From NCBI GenBank assembly GCA_029250565.1, contig JAQXFA010000129.1:1-7587 (forward strand): DNA of 7,587 nucleotides, in the 5' to 3' direction. The DNA comes from Candidatus Thalassarchaeaceae archaeon. Its GTDB lineage: Archaea; Thermoplasmatota; Poseidoniia; Poseidoniales; Thalassarchaeaceae. Of this stretch, positions 1 to 4,878 are shown in pieces. The position numbers and the translations under genes were made by a program. The notes beneath the pieces are model-generated. The model saw only the letters and a list, made by a program, of their open reading frames with translations. It was not told the DNA's origin and did not search any database. Each line of letters opens with the position of its first letter. Positions within the stretch are counted from its first letter, which is position 1.

Positions 1-523
1 GAAGTGAAGCCCATTCAAGTGGTGTTGAAAGGCCAGCGAATTGTTCAAGCATAATTCCCCCTGCCATACCAATTATTGTTGGAATTAATAATATCAAAAC
101 ATAGTAGGATACTTCCTTTGAGTAATATGCAAAGTAATTGGTGACCAAATCAAGTGGTTGCACTGCAGGAATTGCAAGCAGGAAATTTTTTCCACCTGCT
201 CGTTGAGAAACCATGACTCTACCAATGAAAGCAAACGAGCCCATTGATAGCGAAAATGCAAAGATTCCACCGTGCATGTATAATTTCAACTGGTCCCAAG
301 TAAACGCTTGATCTTCAGAATCCGATGAAACCAAAACTTCGCCAGTAAGATATCTCAATCCGACTGTCAAAATCAGTGACAACAATGCTAGCATAACAGG
401 AAAGAGTGCGATATGACGTCTGCGAGAAAAGTCAACAGCCTGCCGCCACTCTTCCTTAAACATCATTCTAAAAGTAACCCAAAATGAATCTGCAAGTTGA
501 GGTGGACGATAATTGGTGAGCAC
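1..523 (-). CDS. ABC-2 type exporter permease, N-terminal part (cut by window edge)
   Basis: This is the first 174 residues of a membrane permease that runs off the left edge. It is probably the membrane half of the exporter powered by the ATPase encoded just upstream. A cytoplasmic N-terminus with the motif FKEEWR (residues 22-27), typical of archaeal ABC-2 permeases, is followed by a basic patch SRRRH. Hydrophobic segments lie at about 37-58, 84-104 and 139-160, with a loop rich in Gly and Lys at 107-113. GTG at 523 is chosen as the start because a GGAGG match lies 7 bases ahead of it. GTG at 529 is in the same frame and overlaps the ATPase stop as GTGA, but its Shine-Dalgarno spacing would be only 1 base. 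The substrate cannot be told from sequence. The family assignment rests on motif, topology and pairing with the ATPase. Confidence 0.85.
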   Translation of the reverse strand, partial: MLTNYRPPQLADSFWVTFRMMFKEEWRQAVDFSRRRHIALFPVMLALLSLILTVGLRYLTGEVLVSSDSEDQAFTWDQLKLYMHGGIFAFSLSMGSFAFIGRVMVSQRAGGKNFLLAIPAVQPLDLVTNYFAYYSKEVSYYVLILLIPTIIGMAGGIMLEQFAGLSTPLEWASL

Positions 524-525
524 CG

Positions 526-1296
526 TCACTCCTCCTCACTACCTTCCATCGCCTCGATTTCTTCAAACGATGAACCCACAAGTCTGATGAATACATCTTC
601 AAGAGTTTCATCATCGTTGTCTTTCAACTCATCAATGGTTCCTGCGGCTAGCACATGTCCGCGATCAATAACAGCCACTCTTGTGCATACTCTCTCAGCA
701 ACTTCTAAGATGTGGGTGCAGAGAAAAATAGTACCACCATCATCAACTATTTCCATCAATAAATTACGGCACTTCCGTTGATAAATTGGGTCAAGGTTGA
801 CGAACGGCTCGTCTAGGAAAAGTAACTTGGGGTTATGGATAAACGCACCTGCGAGCATCACTTTTTGTCGCTGTCCTTTTGACAAATCCTTGCACAGAGT
901 GTTTCGCTTGTCTGGTATACCAAACCAATCTAACCAATGAGTGACTTTTTCTGGAATCTCATCTAAATTACGAAGACGAGCGACGAATTCAAGATATTCT
1001 GCTGCTGTGAGAAATGAAGGTGGGCTTTCTGATTCAGGTACAATCCCAACATTCGCCTTAACCATGCGTGGGTCTGCTCTAACATTAATCCCCAATACCC
1101 TAGCACCACCCATGGTGGGTCTAAGTTGACCTGTGAGTAACTTGATGAAAGTGGATTTACCTGCCCCATTAGGTCCAAAGACTCCGAAAAATTCTCCAGC
1201 AGCGACCTTCACATTCAATGGGTGAAGAGCGACAAAATCACCAAATGCCTTTCCAAGGTCTTTTGCCTCAACTAATGGTATATCGCTTTGTGACAA
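526..1296 (-). CDS. ABC transporter ATP-binding protein (ABC-2 exporter type)
   Basis: This 256-residue cytoplasmic ATPase should hydrolyse ATP to drive the adjacent permease. Visible motifs are Walker A GPNGAGKST (41-49), signature LSKGQ (138-142), Walker B LLFLDEP (158-164), D-loop NLDP (167-170) and the H-loop His195 in LCTH. The Q-loop position reads VPES, with Glu88 where Gln is usual. The C-terminus is a short acidic tail ending in three Glu, as often seen in CcmA-like exporter ATPases. The start is TTG at 1296: an in-frame TAA lies at 1302-1300, the first conserved strand (PLVEAKDLGKAF) begins at residue 7, and a GGGGT motif sits 5 bases upstream. The gap from the hydratase gene is 15 bases. 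The substrate is unknown. Enzyme type is certain; the transported molecule is not. Confidence 0.97.
   Translation of the reverse strand: MSQSDIPLVEAKDLGKAFGDFVALHPLNVKVAAGEFFGVFGPNGAGKSTFIKLLTGQLRPTMGGARVLGINVRADPRMVKANVGIVPESESPPSFLTAAEYLEFVARLRNLDEIPEKVTHWLDWFGIPDKRNTLCKDLSKGQRQKVMLAGAFIHNPKLLFLDEPFVNLDPIYQRKCRNLLMEIVDDGGTIFLCTHILEVAERVCTRVAVIDRGHVLAAGTIDELKDNDDETLEDVFIRLVGSSFEEIEAMEGSEEE
531..535 (-). promoter_or_regulatory. Shine-Dalgarno site for the permease
   Basis: The minus strand reads GGAGG here, 7 bases ahead of GTG 523 and 1 base ahead of GTG 529. It is embedded in the GAG codons for the three closing glutamates of the ATPase, so the end of one gene serves as the ribosome site of the next. 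This implies coupled translation and favours the start at 523. Confidence 0.6.
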
Positions 1297-1301
1297 GATT
1301 T

Positions 1302-1306
1302 ACCCC
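1302..1306 (-). promoter_or_regulatory. Shine-Dalgarno-like site for the TTG-started ATPase
   Basis: The minus strand reads GGGGT within GGGAAGGGGT, 5 bases before TTG 1296. It can pair with the archaeal anti-Shine-Dalgarno if one G-U wobble is allowed. Together with the in-frame stop just upstream it supports the unusual TTG start. Confidence 0.4.
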
Positions 1307-1311
1307 TTCCC

Positions 1312-2145
1312 TCAGAGTCCTTTCCATTCAGGATTCTCTCGATTAACAAATGCGTTTACGCCTATTTCCATGTCTTCTGTATCGAAAAGTGCGCAGAATA
1401 GGTCTCTTTCATGCTCTAGACCTTCTGCCATGCCACGTTCTAATGCACCTCTTACCGCTTCTTTAGCTGATTTGATTGTTAGTGGTGATTTTGTTGCCAA
1501 TGTTGTGGCTAGTTGCATCGTTGTGTGTTGTAATTCCTCTGGTTCACAAAGGCGATTAACAAGGCCTATTCGATACGCTTCTGTAGCTGAAACCATCTCT
1601 CCTGTCATGACCATTTCAATTGCTTTACCATAGCCTAGTAATCTTGCCAATCGTTGTGTTGCTCCGCCTCCAGGAATTAATCCAAGATTGATTTCTGGAG
1701 TACCGAAATTTGAACGAGTTGAGGCTACGCGTAAATCACATGATAATGCGATTTCGCTGCCACCTCCCAATGCAAAACCATCAATGGAAGCGATGGTGGG
1801 CTTGGATAAATTCCAAATCGCTTCCCAAGCATTATTCTCAAAAATTGGTCGGATTTCTTTTGAGTTCTTACCGACAAATTCAGTGATATCTGCACCAGCC
1901 ACAAAGGCCGGTGGTTTTTGCCGCTCACCTTCCGCAACAGGTTCTGGACTAGCACCACGAATCACTACAACCCTTACATCAGCATCATTTTCAGCATCTT
2001 TACAAGCGGCTTTCAAATCAGAAACAACATCACTGTTTAGTGCGTTCAACTTGCCTGGCCTATTGATTGTCCAAACTTCAACAACACCACCTGATGGATA
2101 CGAACCTTCAACAGCAACTCGATCAATTATGAGAGATTCTGACAT
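1312..2145 (-). CDS. Enoyl-CoA hydratase/isomerase (crotonase) family protein
   Basis: This 277-residue cytoplasmic crotonase-fold enzyme should hydrate a trans-2-enoyl-CoA in fatty or amino acid breakdown. The N-terminal strand has INRPGKLNAL (27-36). The oxyanion-hole segments are FVAGADI (81-87) and GFALGGGSEIAL (123-134). Both glutamates of true hydratases are present, Glu131 in GGGSE and Glu151 in TPEI, 20 apart as in rat mitochondrial hydratase (Glu144 and Glu164), followed by IPGGGATQRL. About 12-14 extra residues rich in Pro and Glu lie at 65-79, before the first oxyanion strand. The start at 2145 is chosen because GGTGAT lies just ahead. An in-frame ATG at 2163 would add six residues and overlap the previous gene. 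The substrate chain is not readable, and there is no other beta-oxidation gene here. It could also be an isomerase-like member, though both Glu argue for hydratase. Confidence 0.94.
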   Translation of the reverse strand: MSESLIIDRVAVEGSYPSGGVVEVWTINRPGKLNALNSDVVSDLKAACKDAENDADVRVVVIRGASPEPVAEGERQKPPAFVAGADITEFVGKNSKEIRPIFENNAWEAIWNLSKPTIASIDGFALGGGSEIALSCDLRVASTRSNFGTPEINLGLIPGGGATQRLARLLGYGKAIEMVMTGEMVSATEAYRIGLVNRLCEPEELQHTTMQLATTLATKSPLTIKSAKEAVRGALERGMAEGLEHERDLFCALFDTEDMEIGVNAFVNRENPEWKGL

Positions 2146-2148
2146 CTT

Positions 2149-2154
2149 ATCACC
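2149..2154 (-). promoter_or_regulatory. Shine-Dalgarno site GGTGAT for the enoyl-CoA hydratase
   Basis: The minus strand reads GGTGAT, an exact match to the archaeal 16S anti-Shine-Dalgarno ATCACC. It is 3 bases before ATG 2145 and contains the TGA stop of the preceding gene (2152-2150). It decides the start at 2145 over ATG 2163 and suggests translational coupling. Confidence 0.6.
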
Positions 2155-3004
2155 CGATTTCATCTCTCATAGCGTCTAACTTTGATTGGCTAACTGTAGG
2201 AGGGGGAGGGATTGGAAGACCCGCTGGTGGAGGAGGTAATTCATCAAGTTCCACTTCAACCTCTTCTTCAAATTCACTAGCGGCAATAAATCCTGTATCC
2301 AAAGGAATTCGCAATTTGAGAATCCTAGCATTATCTACTCTAACATATGTTGCACCGTATGGATGACCCGCTTCAACATGTTCTGGCTCATCAAGGACCG
2401 TTAGCCCATGCCCTGGTTTAGCAAGAGTTGCTAACAAATCTTCACCTTCATCTTGCTTAGACCACATACGAGCGGCTGATGCACGAATCTCAGCCAACTG
2501 GCCTCTTCTGCGCATCTCAATTCGTGCCTTGACTTCTGCTCTTTGACCACGACGTTCCTCAACAAATTCTTCAATATCAGCCTCTTCAACTTGTTCAGCA
2601 CTTATGTCAACAACATATTCCTCAGCGACATGAACCTCTTCTTCAATTGCATCATCTTCGAGTTGAATCACATCATCTTCAATATCATCAGATTGTGACT
2701 CAATCGATTCCGCAGAGGCTGCGACTTTTCTATCTCGGCGGCTTCCACCATCCTCATCCTCAACAACAGCTTCAGGCAACTGAAATTCATCTTCCTTTTT
2801 ATCTGGCTTAGAACTTACTTGACGCTTACGAGGTTTTTTCTTCTTTGGTTTTCCACCAGTCATTAACAAACCAGCAGCGAGTAACAATAGTGAACCAGTA
2901 AAGATGTACCCATACAACTCACTTTCCCACTCACCAGAGAGGAATAATTGGAAGACAATGCCGAACAATAAAGCGAGATACAATAGTACACGACCAAACG
3001 ACAT
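2150..3004 (-). CDS. Unrecognised membrane-anchored charged protein with internal repeat and polyproline tail
   Basis: I do not recognise this 284-residue protein. Two hydrophobic segments (about 5-23 and 30-49) form a membrane hairpin. A very basic stretch (52-70, GKPKKKKPRKR) follows, predicting a cytoplasmic soluble part by the positive-inside rule. Residues 71-150 are strongly acidic and probably disordered. Residues 147-180 look helical and contain two copies of a 15-residue unit starting RRGQ (151 and 166). A possible small folded domain at about 190-255 includes HPYGATYVRVDNARILKLRI. The tail has PPPP twice (257-260, 266-269) and ends in DAMRDEIG. ATG 3004 is preferred because GGAGG lies 7 bases ahead; an in-frame GTG at 3046 would add 14 residues with no ribosome site. 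It sits 51 bases after rdgB and 4 before the hydratase. The architecture suggests a membrane-tethered scaffold or adaptor, an inference only. Confidence 0.85.
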   Translation of the reverse strand: MSFGRVLLYLALLFGIVFQLFLSGEWESELYGYIFTGSLLLLAAGLLMTGGKPKKKKPRKRQVSSKPDKKEDEFQLPEAVVEDEDGGSRRDRKVAASAESIESQSDDIEDDVIQLEDDAIEEEVHVAEEYVVDISAEQVEEADIEEFVEERRGQRAEVKARIEMRRRGQLAEIRASAARMWSKQDEGEDLLATLAKPGHGLTVLDEPEHVEAGHPYGATYVRVDNARILKLRIPLDTGFIAASEFEEEVEVELDELPPPPAGLPIPPPPTVSQSKLDAMRDEIG

Positions 3005-3011
3005 GCCTTCC

Positions 3012-3016
3012 CCTCC
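3012..3016 (-). promoter_or_regulatory. Shine-Dalgarno site GGAGG for the charged membrane protein
   Basis: The minus strand reads GGAGG, 7 bases before ATG 3004. This is the best ribosome-binding match in the window and rules in ATG 3004 over the upstream in-frame GTG at 3046. Confidence 0.65.
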
Positions 3017-3055
3017 ATACGCGAGCAGATGCGACCCCTCTTTCACTATGACGGC

Positions 3056-3667
3056 TCAACGCCCAAGCAAATCCAACTGCTTTTTTATGCTTTCAAGCGC
3101 TTTTGCCCGATGTGAAAAGGCCTCTTTTTCTGTTTTATCCATTTGCCCAAAAGTACGACCGGAATCCTCTCCTTCGGGAGAAAATATTGGGTCATACCCA
3201 AAACCGGACTCACCAAGCGTTTCACTAGTTATTATGCCACGGCAAACCCCTTCACCAAACACCAATTCCTCACCAGTGAATAGTACTGCCTGGGCGCGAA
3301 ATTCTGCACCACGATTGATGGTTTCTGACATCAAATTAAGAATACCTGAAAGGCCGATTTGATTTAGTACAGATGCTGAATTTACACCGGGAAAGTCGTT
3401 CAATTCATCAATGAAAAGGCCAGCATCTTCGACAAAAATTGCAGCATCTTGGCCCGATTTATTGAAAAGTGCTTTTGCCTGTTCAATTTTTGCGATTGCA
3501 ACATCTTTCAAACTGTCTGATTGTGGCTCTACCACTATTGGAACTTCACCATCTACTAGGAACTGTTCCACTTGGTATCCAAGTGGTTCAAAAAAGTGGC
3601 TAGCCTCAGCCAATTTACCAGCGTTACCAGTCAGGAACAAGAGTCGCTTCACGACTGTCGCATACAC
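3056..3667 (-). CDS. rdgB: XTP/dITP diphosphatase (HAM1/RdgB/MJ0226 family)
   Basis: This 203-residue cytoplasmic house-cleaning enzyme hydrolyses non-canonical purine triphosphates (XTP, ITP, dITP) to monophosphates and pyrophosphate, keeping them out of DNA and RNA. Family motifs appear in order: LTGNAGKLAEA (12-22) for triphosphate binding, FVEDAGLFID (78-87) with acidic metal ligands Glu80 and Asp81, FPGVNSA (92-98), GFGYDPIF (155-162) for base recognition, and SHRAKAL (185-191). The Ala in EDAGL replaces the Ser of many bacterial members. Length is normal. The start is uncertain between GTG 3667 and GTG 3652; the second gives MKRLLFLTGN, closer to the usual family start, but neither has a well-spaced Shine-Dalgarno, so the message may be leaderless. 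It is the first gene of the minus-strand array and is divergent from crcB. Confidence 0.96.
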   Translation of the reverse strand: MYATVVKRLLFLTGNAGKLAEASHFFEPLGYQVEQFLVDGEVPIVVEPQSDSLKDVAIAKIEQAKALFNKSGQDAAIFVEDAGLFIDELNDFPGVNSASVLNQIGLSGILNLMSETINRGAEFRAQAVLFTGEELVFGEGVCRGIITSETLGESGFGYDPIFSPEGEDSGRTFGQMDKTEKEAFSHRAKALESIKKQLDLLGR

Positions 3668-3726
3668 TCCATGCGGTTGATAGTTCCGACAGTTATTCTT
3701 TCGTCAATATCAAAGAGTGACAGATA
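3668..3726. promoter_or_regulatory. Divergent promoter region between rdgB and crcB
   Basis: These 59 bases must hold promoters for both the leftward rdgB array and crcB. AT-rich TATA-like stretches are visible, TTTGATATT on the minus strand (3714-3706) and GTTATTC on the plus strand (3692-3698), at distances compatible with short-leader or leaderless starts. Neither is a strong match to the archaeal TATA consensus, so exact boxes are uncertain. The spacer is too short for a full fluoride riboswitch ahead of crcB. Confidence 0.4.
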
Positions 3727-3740
3727 GTGGCCCCCACTAT
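3724..3740. repeat. Perfect inverted repeat over the crcB start
   Basis: The plus strand reads ATAGTGG, then CCC, then CCACTAT, giving 7-base perfect arms around a 3-base loop. The GTG start at 3727 lies in the left arm, and the alternative ATG at 3739 begins at the end of the right arm. It could be a protein-binding dyad or an RNA hairpin that hides the start. A stem of this size is also expected by chance somewhere in a window of this length, so only its position makes it notable. Confidence 0.35.
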
Positions 3741-4113
3741 GGAGCCGAAATCACTGTTTCTAGTTGCGATAGGGGGTGCGTTTGGAGCGGTTGCTCGTTA
3801 CGCTATCTCAGAGTGGGTTCCAAGTGAGTTCCCATGGGGTACATTAGGAGTGAATGTTGTTGGATCATTTCTACTAGGTGTGTTAATCGCTATGTCAATT
3901 ATCAATGAACAGATTTCCCCTGAAATTCTTCTCCTTGTTGGTACTGGAGCACTAGGGGCATTTACCACAATGTCAACCTTCAGCCTTGATGTAATTCAAC
4001 TCATTGATTCAGGAAAACATATGCCGGCAGCGGGTTACATGATGGCTAACTTCGCCCTCTGCCCACTCTCCGCCTTTATCGGTTGGAGATACATTCCGAT
4101 GCTCTTCAGTTGA
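3727..4113 (+). CDS. crcB: Fluoride channel CrcB/Fluc
   Basis: This small membrane protein of 128 residues forms dual-topology dimers that let fluoride leave the cell. Visible family motifs are GGAFGAVARY (16-25) in the first helix, GTLGVNVVGSFLLG (38-51) with the conserved Asn43, and GALGAFTTMSTFS (74-86), the Thr/Ser/Phe-rich pore segment. Four hydrophobic helices fit at about 9-28, 37-58, 66-92 and 102-122. Met82 stands where many relatives have Phe (TTFSTFS). The start is GTG 3727 or ATG 3739 (MEPKS), four codons later; neither has a clear ribosome site. It lies on the opposite strand between rdgB and bud32, converging on bud32 with 5 bases between stops. It is monocistronic and has no recognisable fluoride riboswitch. 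Identity is secure. Confidence 0.96.
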   Translation: MAPTMEPKSLFLVAIGGAFGAVARYAISEWVPSEFPWGTLGVNVVGSFLLGVLIAMSIINEQISPEILLLVGTGALGAFTTMSTFSLDVIQLIDSGKHMPAAGYMMANFALCPLSAFIGWRYIPMLFS

Positions 4114-4120
4114 ATCAACT
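4108..4120. repeat. Palindrome at the convergent crcB and bud32 stop codons
   Basis: AGTTGA, A, TCAACT is a perfect 6-base-arm palindrome. It covers the crcB TGA (4111-4113) and reaches into the bud32 TAG (4121-4119). It may contribute to ending transcription from both sides, but there is no T-run next to it on either strand, which archaeal terminators normally need. Confidence 0.3.
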
Positions 4121-4787
4121 AAGAGTGATAACGTACCCTAGAACGTATGGTATTGTATCGATTGATGACTTCTTCACTTTTTACAGGAGGTGAATCTGAA
4201 CCTGTATAGGTGAGGTTTTCAGCACCATTGTAACCATCAAAAACCCATTCCAATGCATCTTCGTGTTCTGGGTGACTAGCACTTAGACACTCACTTAGCA
4301 CCTGTAAATCAAGTCCCATTCTCTCAACCTCTGTGGTTGATTGAGAAAGACCAAAATCAATTAGAGAAATACCATTATCACCATCCCAAAGTATGTTGTT
4401 GGTAGTTAGATCACCATGAACTGCACCAACTGAATGGAGTTGTCGAATCACTTTTCCAACTTCGAGCATTACGGTTTTAACATCAAATTCACCATCTCTC
4501 AATACATCAACCAATTGTGAACCTGGGACGAGGGATTGTATCATTGTACCATTGCTCATCTCGCACGCTAAAAGATGAGGCACCGGTAAACCTGAATTGG
4601 ACAATCGGGCTAGCATTTTTGCTTCTGCTGCCATTCTATGATTTGTCAGTCTGCGGTCAAGAGCTGGGTCTCGGTAACCCCTAGGACGCCTCAGTTTTCG
4701 CACTGCTGCTAATCCCAAATAATGCCCATTAGAAACTTCAGCCTCAGCCCCTACATGGATGATTTTACCCTGCTCCCAAGCCAACAT
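4119..4787 (-). CDS. bud32: Bud32 (PRPK/TP53RK-type) kinase of the KEOPS complex
   Basis: This 222-residue small atypical kinase/ATPase works with Kae1, Cgi121 and Pcc1 to make the t6A modification of tRNA. Features read: HVGAEAEV (11-18) as the short nucleotide loop, VRKLRRPRGYRDPALD (29-44) where Lys31 aligns with the catalytic Lys of yeast Bud32, Glu55 in the following helix, GLPVP (66-70), VHGDLTTNN (123-131) with catalytic Asp126 and metal-binding Asn131, LIDFGLS (142-148) with Asp144, and an Arg-rich end RSRVRYHS. The ATG at 4787 is chosen because it gives the usual compact family N-terminus just before GAEA, with GGTGG 9 bases ahead. The frame stays open upstream to about 4949, and starts at 4901-4913 would add about 38-42 residues and overlap nadA. 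It is a stand-alone kinase, not the Kae1-Bud32 fusion of many euryarchaea. Confidence 0.95.
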   Translation of the reverse strand: MLAWEQGKIIHVGAEAEVSNGHYLGLAAVRKLRRPRGYRDPALDRRLTNHRMAAEAKMLARLSNSGLPVPHLLACEMSNGTMIQSLVPGSQLVDVLRDGEFDVKTVMLEVGKVIRQLHSVGAVHGDLTTNNILWDGDNGISLIDFGLSQSTTEVERMGLDLQVLSECLSASHPEHEDALEWVFDGYNGAENLTYTGSDSPPVKSEEVINRYNTIRSRVRYHS

Positions 4788-4878
4788 ATCGCTCTTCCAC
4801 CCCTTTCCGACAGGTTTCCGGATAATGGATGCATTCAAAGCGGTGGCGGCGACCGGTAGATATCCCGGAAGTGGTTGA
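4788..4878. promoter_or_regulatory. Divergent spacer between bud32 and nadA
   Basis: These 91 bases separate the preferred bud32 and nadA starts. A TATA-like GATAATG (4821-4827) lies about 58 bases ahead of nadA, and TAGATATC (4858-4865) could serve bud32 on the other strand. The spacer is richer in G and C than the neighbouring genes, which is odd for an archaeal promoter. It is also an open frame continuous with bud32, so it may instead encode an N-terminal extension of that protein. TTCCGG (4816-4821) and CCGGAA (4865-4870) form a loose inverted pair. Confidence 0.35.

Noticed and set aside
497..781. Plus-strand open frames inside the ATPase, hydratase, rdgB and the unknown gene (also 941-1129, 1370-1633, 1688-2179, 2904-3362, 3411-3680, 6584-6883)
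   Set aside because: All are antisense to genes with clear family motifs, have low-complexity Ser/Thr/Pro-rich translations and no recognisable start signals.
963..1178. Minus-strand open frames in other phases of real genes (963-1178, 1725-1958) and antisense to nadA (5506-5691, 5688-5897)
   Set aside because: They overlap strongly supported coding regions and show no motif or ribosome site.
3005..3046. GTG 3046 as start of the charged membrane protein
   Set aside because: It lacks a ribosome site and adds 14 residues before the membrane hairpin, while ATG 3004 has GGAGG at ideal spacing.
3168..3181. TCTCC-TTCG-GGAGA hairpin with a UUCG-type loop on the plus strand
   Set aside because: It lies inside rdgB codons for FSPEGED, on the antisense strand, with no T-run; best explained by coding sequence.
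3660..3740. Possible fluoride riboswitch ahead of crcB
   Set aside because: Only about 60 bases are available, and I see neither the paired elements nor the conserved core of the crcB motif.
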